A stretch of 64,000 nucleotides of DNA, from assembly GCF_004027225.2 (NCBI RefSeq), contig NC_044277.2, forward strand, positions 29,588,995-29,652,994, read 5' to 3'. Positions 23,241 through 36,200 of the stretch are shown here, piece by piece. A program made the translations under genes and the position numbers. The stretch's first letter is position 1, and each line of letters starts with the position of its first letter. The stretch is from Strigops habroptila. Its lineage: Eukaryota; Chordata; Aves; Psittaciformes; Psittacidae. The notes beneath the pieces are model-generated. The model saw only the letters and a list, made by a program, of their open reading frames with translations. It was not told the origin of the DNA and searched no databases.

Positions 23241-26200
23241 TGATGGGATCTGGCAACAGTTGAATGAGAAAAAAGATGTTCATACTGCTCTAAATGTAGG
23301 TTTTAAACCATGACCCTCTGCTGGGAGACAAGAGAAGTACTTCTTTGTGTGGTTTAAAGTGCTGGGAGTAAAACTCTTTCCTACAGTGATCACAGAGCCC
23401 ATCTCTGCGACAGGACCGCTGAAAAGCAGACAAGTAGAGAACTCTGCGTGTGTGCATAAGATGTTGCTGTACATCAGTGACATGTTTGGGGATTCTGGAG
23501 TGAAGGAACAAACACTGCTATTTGGCTATAGAAGGGTTAGGATTTTGTTCCAGTCATCCAAAACCCCTCCAAACCTCCATGTGACAAGAAGCATGATAAC
23601 AAAGGGAAAAAGGCATTGTTTTCAAGTTCTGGATCAGTGATGGGTTTAAACCCTACAACCAAGCCTCCTAACTTTGGAAATATTTGACTTGGTTTGAAGA
23701 TAAATTTGTGGCTTCAGTAGGACCATGTGAAGTGTGACAGGTTTGAATCGTTCCTGTTCAATTACTTGGGCAGTCTCCTCGTGGCAGCCTTCACATAACT
23801 GATGGGTTAACTGATGGGAGAACCCTACCCAATTTCAGAGGGGCAGTTCTGGGACCTGAAGGCCATAGATCAGAAATGCCTTTCTTGATGTGCTATACAG
23901 CTCTGCCCTGCTGTATAGCATCATATATCTACCATATATCTATCTTAGTGAAAGGAGGGAGCATCTGCATGGTGCAGCGCCAGCGCTCCAGGCTCCCTTC
24001 CTGCCCTGTGGGAGGTTTCAGGCAGCCTATGGAAAATGCTCTGCATTTCAGCATCAGCTGTTCACAGCATGTAGTTGGGTGTCTACAGTTATCAAAGCAG
24101 CGGCCTACTTTTTTTTATCTAAAAGTCCTGAGCACTCTACTTGCCATTGAGTTGAAAAATAAGCTGAAATATTTCAAGTAGCAAGAATGGTGATACTTTA
24201 AAAATTTATGTTTTGAATATTTTATTACTTTTCAAGGTGAACCTTAATCTGTAACTCCACATGAGAGACCCATGGCACCAATATGCTTTTACTAGCACAA
24301 GCAGGGAGGAGCTAGGAAGGCAGTACTAAAACAAAATACAAGGAAATAATGTAGGCTGCCATACTGCAGCTCTCCAGGTATTTCTATTTGCTATTATAGA
24401 TTAAATATGCAGTGTATTTGCAAACAGACTTTCAAAATATAGTTACACCTTAATAAAATGAACTCTAAACCCACAATTGTTAAAAGATGCAAGTGAACAG
24501 GAGCAGAGTATGGGCTTTAACATGGGTCTCTGGCACTCACACTGCGTTGTTCTTCACTTGTTTCCCTGGTGCAGTCTTGGCACTTGCTGAGAAGCATTTT
24601 CCAGGCAGTGCCCAGGTCTGTGCTGGGGCGAGCATATGTTGGGGACCATCCCAATGGACACTTTGGATGTGGAAACCCTCATTTGTGGGGAAAGAGAGCT
24701 TAGCTTCATGGAGGCAGGCTGCCCTGCCTGGCCTCAGCACCAAAGATTTGTCCTTGGCCCATTCTCCAAGCAAGCATAGCCAGCAGGACAAACAGGAAAA
24801 GGGGCTTGAAGTGCGACCAGAGCTTGTTAAATCAATGGACAGGGAAAACTCTAAGCGACTTGCCACTGGGAAATGAAACCAAAATCCAGGAGCCCTCAAA
24901 CCAAGATCCTGGATCTTCAATTGAAATATAAACATGACTGAGTGTCCTTTTTTACTGGGTCTTAAAGCAATATACAAACTTTGAAGGCTTGGCAACATTG
25001 AAGCTCATGACATTCAGATTAAAATTTTGCTATTTGGCTTCTCTTCCAAGTTTACTTCTGGTAGTTTAGCCAGAAAGACAAGGAGGTTACGCAGGGAAAC
25101 CCAGCTGCCACAATGAGTTGGAGTACTCCTGTCATTCTGTGGTACAGAGCTCACTGCGCACAGAGCTCAGCCTGCAGCCTTGCGCCTGCATTAGCTTCTG
25201 CTGCTTTTTGACTGACTGCCAAGTCTTCCAGGGCAATAACTTGGCTCTGAAGTAAAATAGGCTTCATGGGTCAGAAACTGACTGTTGCAGATCTGTAGCT
25301 TTTGGTCCATATCTCCAAAAGAGCAAGTAAAAGCATGACTTTAGATCAGAAAACTAATCCTAGGGGTAATTCTCGATCACTGGTCCAGTTCTAAATAGGG
25401 CCTGATCCAATTTTATATCTCAGCTTTGCAGCTCAGCAGCTTTCCTAGTTATTTTGTGTTTTTCAGAAAATCATGTAAACGAGTCCCTTTTACACTGAAA
25501 ATCAGTGCAATAACAGCTAGAATCTTGCTGCAGCTATTGATGTATGTACCCAGAGCTACATTATTCACTTTTATTTCCCCCAGTTCCTTTTTTTCCCAAT
25601 ATTGAGTCAGGACTAAGGGGTGCATGTGCATGTGTGTGTGTAGCTAGTTCTCTTTTCTAATAAATTCAGTGCTAGAGGTCACATTTATAGGCTTGGTTTA
25701 TATGGTAATCTTTATAAACAACCAGCCTAAGCTCTGGAAAACACATAGCAGGGGTTAGTCCTGTATTAGCAGAGGAATAGGCTTGATTTATTAGTAAGTC
25801 TTATTTAAATCTTATTTCCATGCTTGTATGACTACATTAGGTTTTCACATGGGCACGTGTCAAGAGAAGTAATGGAGCGAGAGAAGAGACAAGCCCTTTT
25901 TCAGTTCACAGAACCCCAATTCTTTATTAATCACAGCTTGCTCACAATGACATACAGGAAAATAGCACTAATGAAGAGTAGAATATGCAGGCAGCAACCT
26001 CCAGGGGGGTAGGGACAACTTCAAAACTGCAGCTATTTTGGGAGTGATGTGTTAGGTTTGGTGATACTGTACTTGGCACAAGCACCCTGTCTAGTCATTC
26101 CTCCTGCTTCAGCCCTCTTAGTCCTAGATGTCTGTCACTAGGTAGGGTTGGCTAACACTGAAGAGTTAAGGTCATGATGAATGGAAGTCAGCAGTGTCAA

Positions 26201-26262
26201 AAAAAAAAAGGTAACAACTTGCTCATGGGCTCCGGGTGAATATTCTTTAGCCTCTTGTACTA
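23241..26262. other. Intergenic sequence between HEY1 and STMN2
   Basis: No gene is recognised. A 10-base inverted repeat sits at 23891-23920. The 129-153 codon frames around 24487-24998 overlap on opposite strands and have no family resemblance. The right part may include the distal end of the STMN2 3' UTR. Confidence 0.45.
23891..23920. repeat. Inverted repeat, 10-base stem and 10-base loop
   Basis: TGCTATACAG (23891-23900) pairs perfectly with CTGTATAGCA (23911-23920). The stem is too short for a microRNA precursor and no flanking pairing extends it. Confidence 0.8.
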
Positions 26263-27196
26263 TTTATTACAGATGTAATGTGGTAGCATCAGATAAGTAT
26301 CATAGATTATGGCACCTACAGATAAAGCCACTTGATGCTGTTTATTAGTTGCTCCATCAATAAATTTTCAAGTGGTGAATTAAGCTCACTTTACAATTAG
26401 CATTTGTATGGCTGTTTGGCATCATCCAGAATTTGTCATAGCTTGATGGTTACAATGTGCCTCTTAAATTTGCCTCAAACTGATCCCACTTGCTTTCATT
26501 CTGTCGCACAGCTGTATTTGTTGCCTCTCACCCCAAGAAGCAGAAACAACAAGTACTGCACGTGGAGATTTAACCTCAATTATTCAGTAGACTACAGAGT
26601 CCCACAGTGCAAGTTGCATTTGAAGAAACTACATTTTAAGAGCCTTTTGTCTTGGACAGCTGAATGTGAAGTCACGATACCTGTGATCAAGTCACTGTTT
26701 CAACAAAGCTTATTGATGGCAAAGCAATCTAGATTATTAGGCAATGACTGGTCTCTAGCACCATAGAACTACTACTGACCTCGTGGTGGATTGGAATGAA
26801 AGTCGCAGGAAATGGAATTAGACGTGAGGTGCTTCAGATGAACAGACCCAGCAGATTCAACCGAGTGGAAATAGACAACATCAGAAGCCTGTTACAGGAC
26901 ATGTAAGATTATGAAATAACTTGCATAATGCAATACTTGTATTTTTTAACAAAAATGTAAGTATTTACAAAATAAGATCCAAGTTTTTTAAACATCAAGC
27001 AAATCATTCTGCAAAGAGACCGCATTGGTTTTGTTTTTATTTTTGTTTCTTTTTTAAAGTTTTTTATTGAGTTCTTGATTTTTTTTTTTTTAAACCATGT
27101 CATACACTTCCCATACTGATATCGCATGATCCATAATAATATAGGCAGGGGGAGTTTACTAATGGTGGGGATGGGTCACATCCACCATTGCTGTTT
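26263..27196 (-). other. STMN2: STMN2 3' UTR (extent inferred)
   Basis: AT-rich, frame-poor sequence follows the STMN2 stop codon on the - strand. AATAAA signals on that strand lie at 27063-27068 and 27036-27041, very near the stop, and at 26341-26346 and 26263-26268, about 850-930 bases away. The distal pair would give a UTR near the roughly 1 kb that I recall for mammalian STMN2. The exact end cannot be set from the sequence alone. Confidence 0.45.
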
Positions 27197-27256
27197 TCAG
27201 CCAGACAGTTCCACCTGGAGCTCCTTGTTTCTACGGACCTCTGCAGCATGCCTCTC
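27197..27256 (-). CDS. STMN2: STMN2 exon 5, coding part (C-terminus)
   Basis: Twenty codons encoding [19 protein letters not shown] and a TGA stop (complement of 27197-27199). The acceptor on the - strand is TTTCAG just above 27256. The charged helical end completes the stathmin-like domain. Confidence 0.96.
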   Translation of the reverse strand, partial: ERHAAEVRRNKELQVELSG

Positions 27257-30200
27257 CTGAAAAACATCAAGAAGGGAAAAATCAAACCTTTTTCTCATTC
27301 CACCTGCCCAGTGAGGCTCCTGATAACAACCCGTTTAGGCTGTGCGTTTAATGCTTGTGCAAAACTTGTTTCATAGCACAACTATCTTTAAAGGATGCAA
27401 CTCAGGAAAGGTGTCATCCACCCGACCAGCCTGAGGCTTACATTCTACTTATTCTCTGGTGCTCAGTCTTTTATCTGATATGGCTTTATACTCCTCAGTA
27501 CCTCACAGAATTTCATTGTAAAGGCCCGCACAGAGAGGTGCTGCTTGCAGCATAAAATATGCCTCATGCTCACATTTGCCCTTTGAAGTCCTAGATGTTA
27601 AACTATACCTAGGGAAGGATGAGTGGGCTTGAATTAATTTTGTGCACACTGTATGTAGAAGTAGTGTTAGTTACTGTGTTATCTGTAGCATTTAGGAACC
27701 ATAGATAAAGGCCCAAGAATTCAGTTCCATCATGATGGGTCAATCTGAACATCTCAAACATCCCCTTAGACTGAACAGTGAAGCTAGCTGTCCTCTCCAT
27801 TATTTCCTTGCTGTGATGGAGAAGGGACATGGTAACCAAAAATCAATGTTGGCCCTTCTGTCCACTTTTAGCCATGTTGTCTTCCCTTTTACAAAAGCAG
27901 TCATTATTAATTTAGACTTATTTGAGCCACTGTATATTCATATACTTCTGTGGAAATGGGCCTGTGGTCAGGAATAACAGATCTCAAACTAATTTAGTAA
28001 TCCTCTACCCGGGGTGTTTATAAAACCATCATTTTTGGCAGCTTCTGGGCTTTAGGGGTTTTGGTTTATGCCTCTTTCCTTTCAACTGTCAAACTATTGA
28101 CAGTTTTGTGTCTGATCACTAAAAAAACCCCCAGACAACCAAATGACAAGCATAAATTGACTAAAGAAGAAAACATCCATCCCTAGCTGGCTTCAGTTTG
28201 GGGCACCCCCTAGGTATTTCCATGCATTGGAGGGTCTTTATATGATAAAAATTTCTCAAAAGGCAATGGTTATCTTTTTATTGTCTGAGTTGGACTATGG
28301 ACCTAAGGCCAGCTTATTGCATCAAGTGAACCTGTAAATCACACTTCTTAAAAGATCCATAATTCTGAATGCTAGATTTTATAAGGGACTTCTTCCTCAG
28401 AGCTCCTATTCACTGCAGTATACAGAAGTTATCTTTGATTGCAGGAACTTCTAGACACCAATACCTTGGGGCATTCACAGTTCTGTGTAACTTTTGAAGA
28501 TTTGGACCCAGATACCTCACTTCTTTTCCTGCATCTTCAGGGTTTGCTTTTGTGTTGGCAAAACTGTATAGTCATGCAATTTTTAATTACTGGTCTGTAC
28601 AAATGTTCCCAAATGAGTTATTGTTATTTTTGTTCAGAAGCCTTCTTTGGATTTCATGTACATACGACATCATATTGCTGTAGAAATGGGGTTTAACAGC
28701 CTGTTAACATTAACCTAGGACAGAGAGATGCTTCAGCTGTCCTTCCCATTTCCTTTTGGACCTCAAGAATGGCTAAATGGCTTTTTCCCTTGTTTTCATA
28801 AGCTCTGGGATATGTGCCTGCAAACTAATCTAATGCAAAAATGTCAAGTAATCTCGGTACAGTTCTTAAGCTTAAAAATTATCCCATTTGCGTAGTTACT
28901 TGTAACATCATCCTTTGGTTTCTGTTGTTTCTTTCCTACTCTCTGAGACTTTTGTCTCCATCAAAGAAGCAGAGGTGCTTATGGAGAAGATCTCATTGAA
29001 AACCACTGAGAGCTATTTTCTTTGTTAGTCAATTCACTAACATATTAGAAAGTACATCACTGAGAAATGCAATTGATCACTCATGCAGAACTAATTTTTT
29101 TTTAACAATTCTAAATCTTTATTCACATATCTCCCTCTCTTGTGTGGAAGGGTTGTTTTGGAGACTGGCACGCTTGGTCCTGCGTGGTGGGGTTTGTGGT
29201 TTATCTGTTTCCTCTGGCTGTACCACAGGTCTCCAAGAGAAAATTTACTGTCTTTTAGTTGTAATACTTATGGAAGAACAGACCCCATTTGATGTATAGG
29301 AAAGATTTTTTCCCCATATTTTTTCGTCATTCTCCTCTGAGAAACCAAGAGCTACAGACAGAGGACAACTGTTTGATTTGATCAATGACTTTTCTTAAAA
29401 GCTGAAATCTAAACACAAGTGACCTTCCATTTGTTCACAGCACTTCTTAAAAGCTAGAAAATCAGCCTTTCTCTGGAGAAAGTCCAATAGAGAGCCGTGG
29501 AGATCAAGGAACTGGAGGAAAGGCTGAGAGAGCTGAGACTGTTCCTCCTGGAGAGGAGAAAGCTCAGGGGCGTCTCCTCATTGTAAATAAATACCTGAAT
29601 GGAGGGTGGACAGAGCCAGGCTCTTCTCAATGGTGCCCAGTGACATGACCAGTGGCAATGGGCACACACTGAAACACAGGAGGGTCCCTCTGAACATCAG
29701 GAAATACTTTTTCACTGTGAGGGTGAATGAGCACTGGCACAGGTTGTCCAGGGGGGTTGTGGAGTCTCCATCCTTGCAGATATTCCAAAGCCATCCGGAC
29801 GTGGTCCTGGGCAACTGGGTCTTGGTGTCCCTGCTTGAGCAGAGGGATTGGACCAGATGACCGCCAGAAGTCTCCACCTCAAAAGTGAGTGTTGGTTTAG
29901 ACAGGCATAAGGGGCTCTGACTTAAAAATTGCTCAAGTCTAGCATGTAGCAAACTGAGATAAGAGCTACCCACAACATCTCTTCAAAAAGTTGATTAGAC
30001 TTTCCTCTCTAGTCTAAGGTGAGGAGTGATGGTGTGGTTACCTTCTCTTGGAGACGTTCAATAAGAGCAGCTAAGTTAGCTTCACGGTTTTCTTTGATCT
30101 GTTCCATTTTCAGTATCAGCTTTTCCTCTGCCATTTTGCTGAAGTTATTGTTCTCCTCCAAAGCTTTTTGAAGCACTTCCCGCTCATGTTCTCTCTTCTC

Positions 30201-33200
30201 TGCCAGATGTTTCAGCACCTGGGCCTCCTGGGACTGGAAACAGAAAGACATGCAGCTGAAATACTCACGCGGAGCAAAGCAACCCCTATTGGGCAACAGT
30301 TCACGGAGTTTGGAAACTGTGTAAAGTTTGTTGCCTTGTTGTTACGTGCACTGTTTGGAAAGATCACTTCTGTGTATAAACCAGATTATCTCCACTAATG
30401 GGGTATGTGCCTGAGGCAGCAGCAGAGAGGTGTCCAAAGCACTTCTGTTAACAAGAAATGCTGCCATGAGTTGCTGCCATGAGTTACTGCCATGGGTTGT
30501 CTGGGTTACTACAGTGGTTGCCCAATCTCTGACAGCTGCAGTCTTTCAGCTATGAGCATTGTATTTGTAGAGAAAGGGGACGGAGGGCTAAAGGTATGTA
30601 CAATGTTAGAAGGAGACATAGGAAAGGTGCATTTTTCACCTAAGTAAGTTGGACTGTCCTTTAATGTGCTTGAATAGTTAAAAACAGGCTTCAGAGTTCA
30701 CTGTTGTGAAAGACAGACAGAATCAATTAAGACAATGCTTCTTCCCCCATGATATTTATGTCTGGCTTCATCTCACTGATTAGGAAGGGGAAAAAAGGGG
30801 CTTATTCTGTAGAAAATAACAAAAAAAGTGCTATTTTTAGTTAAAAGTTCAAATTTTGCATGGAAGATGAAAACTGCAGGTAGGATACAGCCTATGTGTA
30901 ATACTGTGTTATTTTTCTTTGTAAATTCATTGCTCAGAAGCATAAGCTTTGTTATTTATTTTAAATCGAATTACTAACATGAAACCATTAATCCTAGGAG
31001 AGAAGCCAAAGAACTTGCAGAATTGAGCCCATCCTCCAAGCAAGCCTAGTTGAAAAGACAATATGTTTGAGAGGGGTTATTTGGAAATGATAAACAACAT
31101 TGTATGCTTTTGGATAAAATAAATTAGAGGGAGCATGAAAAGCAAACAGAAAACAGGGAGTGAAATATGGCTCTGGGAAGCTAAGTGTGTATTTCAGTGC
31201 AGATCACAATATGCTGTTGCTATTGTTATCTGTAAAAATGAATTAGTTTAAGGCCTAAATTAAGGCCTTTAACCAGTAATTACAATTAGCGGTAATGAAT
31301 CTTATTAAATTCTGTCCTATGGTTGAAAGAGAGTGAAAAAGGCTGTGGTTCTTTTACACGACTAAGATCCAGCTAAGAGGAAAAAATAAATAGTTTAACA
31401 AAGGTAAGACAGATATATATCAAGACAAATGCATTGATGAGGCAAATTAAGTACTGTCTAGAAAAGGCTGCAAAAGCCAGGCAGAACATCTTGCAACACG
31501 ACACTAGAGTAAAACATATATAGCTTTGAAAGGCTGTAATGGCTTACTTGAGATCAGAAGAAAGAGCTACTTTCATCCATCTTGGCCACTTAAGGTATTT
31601 GCTTTCACCTCTGGCCTGGTCACAGTTATGGTCTCATTTCTCAAACTGTGATTCTGGGAGCATTTGCTGATGAGAATGGTCTACTGAAATGGCTGGTACC
31701 TTACAATCGCTCTTGCTGGCTCTTACCTCCATTATAGCATATGCTGAACAGAATGTAATCGAGTGAGCATTTTTCAGATCTTTGAATCAGAGAAAATAAC
31801 TGTTGTGCAGGCCAAAAGATGTTGCCAATGGGAACAAAAAGTCCCCAGAGAGCTGCAGCCAAAAGCAGAGCGAGTTTCACTGGTAGAGAATGGAAGGAGG
31901 ATGAGCCAAAGGGAAAAATAGCTGGGCAAAGAAGCAATTTTGTAGATTAAAAAATCATAAAAGCCCCATAAATTTAAGAAAAACATCAATAATTTTAATA
32001 ATCATATAATAAAAATAGGTGATTTTGAAACGAAATATTTGTTTTCAGATACTTAGCATTTAACATTCCTTTAACTGCAGGCTAGTTCAAAATGTAAAAA
32101 AGTTATTTTGGGAGGTTTGGTACAATGTAAAACTGAAATAATTGAACATCTTCAGCTTGCTATGGACCAACTTGAGTGGCTTGGTTTGACCAGTGCTTGT
32201 GAAGTTATTCTGCATTTTCTGTTTAATTTACTATTCAATTGCAACCTTTCATCTACTTTTGGAAAAGTTATCGTCATTAAATTTTGGGTGGCAACATGAA
32301 TTTTGTGAACCTTTTGCTTAAGTGATCTTGAAGTGATTTTGATACTCTATGAATCTATTTCCCTTTCTGTCGGGATTTGAATAGAAAAGGTACTATGATA
32401 CTAATTGCAATGTCCTTTTCTATGAAATGCTTAAGAAGTGACTTCTTAATTTGAAAGGCAAACATTTCATGCTGTTTAAATATGTATATATGGCATATTA
32501 TAAAATCAATCCTTTTCAGATTTGGAAAACAAACATTTTAGAGGATATATCCAAGACCCATGAAGATGCTATAATAAAAAGCAGGATTTGGACTGCGCCT
32601 ATAAGCAGCATTTTGAAAAAAGCATTGGCTTTTAATGCGAGGTAGCAAAATGCCTTTGAGACTTCAGGGCACTTGTCTATTTTTCAGGATTTGTTTTCTT
32701 CCATTCAAACCCTTTGCCTTCTGGAACTACTTCTTCTTATCATAAATCCAGGAGGATAGTGAAAAATTAGAGTTGCATATTAAAGTACACACAGTTCTAG
32801 AGGCTGTGCTGGCAGACAACACATTCAAAAGTAATCTGTCCACTAATGCATGACAATGAAGAAAATCCTTATACTCTAATTTGGTATTTACTGGATGCAA
32901 ATTATGTTGGCAGCAGTAGAAGTCAGAATGGAAGCTAAACCAGGCTTCAGGAACTGACTGTACACCCTTAATGCAATTTTCCTTTATGATATGCCTTAAA
33001 CAGCATTCCTTTTCCTCACTCAGAACGTTCAACGTACTCAGGACTGGTTCAAATTAAAGGAACTCCCCTCCCCACTAGAAAACATCCATGGGGTAGAGTG
33101 CCATTTAGACTGATGTCCCTGTTCTAATGCCATTGTACAACAGCTGTGAGACTGCCTGTTTCCCTGGTGTTCAGACCATTTTTGAAATCCCCTTATGACA

Positions 33201-36200
33201 CTTCTGGAAGGTGGTTGGTATGTTTTTTTGTACTGGATTGTCAAATGATTTTCTGCTTCCAACATATTTGGCAAAAGAACTTGGCCACCCTGTCTGTTCA
33301 AAGTCTACTACACGTCCAGATATGGGTAAATGAATGACCCAGATACCTAGTGGGGCTGGGATTAATAGACTCCCTTCGTTGTTTGTGTTGGCTTTTAACT
33401 GCTGTGTTTGGATTCCCACAGTCTTGATCCAGGATTCCAACATACATAGGAAGTTTATTTTCAACAGTGTATTGTTTGAAGTGCTGGAAAGGATATTTTC
33501 AAATACGTGATAGTCCATGTTCTAACACAGCTGTAAACGGCTTATGGTAATTGCTTCTAGTACAGTTATTGTGAGAAAATGAGTAAAAAAGGCTGGAAAT
33601 GGGATGAAAGATAAAGAAGATTAATAAGGAGAAAAAAGTATGAAATGGTGAAGAAAGAAAAAAAGCAATACTCAAGGGGGAATATCCAGAAGAATTCTTA
33701 AATATAACAAAGCATAATCAATGCAGCTACAGCTGCAGCATCTAATGCTAGATGTGGAGGAATAAAAGTGTTGCAAAGCATTCCTGGTACAGATACCTTT
33801 GCTCCTAGAAATGTACTGCTGTGCTAAAAAGATGGCTAATGCAGGCCAACTCCTATGATATTCATGTCATATTTCTAAAGGATCCTGGGCACACCCACCT
33901 TTCGGAGATGAATGCTTCAAAAGGAAATCCACATCTCATACGTATCTGGCCAGAGATAGATGCAGGCAACTGAACACTTACAACATGAGAAAAATTATTT
34001 ATGGAAACTGGCTTTGGAGATACATATATTTTTAAATTATTACTCACAGGAGGAAAATTCTACTTATCTGAGTAACGTGTGCTTTATTTTCTCACATTTG
34101 ACTATTTTTATTTGACATGTACATCCAAACATTGAAGTAATTTATGCAGAGATAAAATTAAAGGATTACTTTTAAGCAAGAAAGAGGCTCAGACAACTGC
34201 TTTTACACTGGGAATTTCAGCTTGAATGCATTCACCTTAGTTACTAGCATCCTTAGTTACTAGGATGCATGAGGCACCCTATACCAGTCATGAGAGCTCC
34301 ACTATCACAACACAGTCATTCACTGGCTGGATTTTTAAAAATTCGTTTGTTCAGCAGAACAGTGTATTGTGTATTTAAGAAATACTATTGATGGAGCAGA
34401 ATGAAAAGACAGGATTAAAGGCTCCCACTGCAATGTAAATGCCAAGGTAAAGCCTAGGTGTTAATCAGAAAGAAATGGTGACTTGAAGTAGTGATGTTTT
34501 CAGGGGAAGAAATTGAGGTTGAGATTTTTTCCTTTTCAAAGCAGGGGAATGTACTCAAGTTAGACCTCACTCATGGCACTGGCTTCTTCAAATCTCTCCT
34601 TGGTTACATCCACTTCCTCACTGGGAATAATATTTTATTTGTAATACATTAGCACCTGCCCTGGCTGTCATGAGGACTTACTGTTCCACGCAGTGTGCAA
34701 ATACACACAAGAGAGGCAGCTCCTCTCCCAGAGCGATGGCATTCTGAGGAGACACGAAGAAGAGGGGGATGCTCCTGCTCCATGGGATCAGAGCAGAGAA
34801 GTGAAATGGCCATATGACAGGAGAGTCAGAGACATCTGAGCTGTAACTGTAGGGTGAAGTCCTTCTTCTACCAAACTAGATGGTGCTTGAATTTAAATGA
34901 GGATCTTTGGGGTTTTTTTCCACCCAGTCTGCCAAGGGGCCTTTGGGCCAGGGCTACTGAGAATGTGAAGTAGAGTAAAAAAACATAAAGAGCCCACCCA
35001 AGATGTCATTCAAGAGAACTCTCTTTCTCTTCATCAGCTGGCATGAAATCACTGCTCTGAGGCTTGTGACCCATGGGGGTGAACAAGGCATGTTGGAGGG
35101 ATGCAAGAAGTACCACCTGAGCCCTCTGTCTGATGCTGTCCTACCTGCTCAAGGCATTTCATGGTCTGCTGCAGTTTGAGGCCTGGCATTTTAAAGTTAA
35201 TGAAGATCAATCTCCTGATCATGTTTTTGTCTTATGACTGCTCATTATCAGCAAAGCCCATGGCAGACTGTGGGGAGCAGCTTTGTCAGCACTGGAATGT
35301 ACACTATGTCTGCTCATGACTCTGTGCTCTGAGGCAGACCCTGGTGCCTAACACCAAATCCTCTCCTAGCTGGTAGCAAACATCTTCCTGAGGGCACATA
35401 TAGGCATAGGCTTATGCTTTTTGGATGAGGAGCTGCAAGGTGGCTTAGCAGGTTTGGCTATCTTTTGTAAACATTAGGGGCAAAGCACCCTGTATGGAGA
35501 TGCTACAGTGTAAATCAAAATGTGTCCAAAACACCTGTTTCCAGGGCTGATTCCAGTTACTTTACATGGAAAAGCAGTTCATGCTGTATTCCCTCTCCTC
35601 ACAAGCACAGCAAAGGGCCATCAGTAACAGAAAGGGAGATCAGTATTTGGGTAAGATGGGAGGCAAACATTCCAGGCAGTGCCTGTCCTCCCTCCCAGCC
35701 TGCTTGCTTACAAATTTGGTGACAAACCACAAGGAGGGGAGGATGAATGAGGTGGAAGAAGAAAGGAAGTTCCACTTTTGCCAGGGAAGGTGCTGGTCCC
35801 TTTTCTGCCTATCCTCTCACCTAGAGAAGTAGTTTTGTAGGTCCCATGCAATGTCTAGGAGTGAGGATTTGTCGCCCAGCTCTGCTATGTTCCTGCCTGG
35901 GCAAAGCCTTTATCCCCCGCAACAGCCTGCTGCACTGTGCGGTAGAGCACGGGCAGCTTTTTCAGTGCCAAAGGAGAGATGGATCAAGAGTACTAAGAAG
36001 TGCCTTTGAGCAGGCTGTGGTGCTGGCTCAAAGGGGCAGCTAGTTGGGTGCTGAAGCCTGATGCAGAGCGCAGCCACGATGCTGGCAGAGATGCCTGGGC
36101 TGACAGCCTGCTGCAGGGAGCTCAGCCAGCTAGGTTGCACAGGGGCTTATAAAGCAGCTTTCATAGTAATGGTATTAAAAACTCATGTAGCTGTAAGTCT

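Noticed and set aside
24487-24998. Overlapping 129- and 153-codon frames on opposite strands
   Set aside because: They share the same DNA, show no domain or codon signature, and have no splice or promoter context. Consistent with chance open frames.
30211-30231. RE1/NRSE-like text (TTCAGCACC followed by GG) on the + strand
   Set aside because: Only the left half-site matches; the right half fails at most positions. It lies inside the STMN2 tubulin-binding exon, whose codons explain the sequence.
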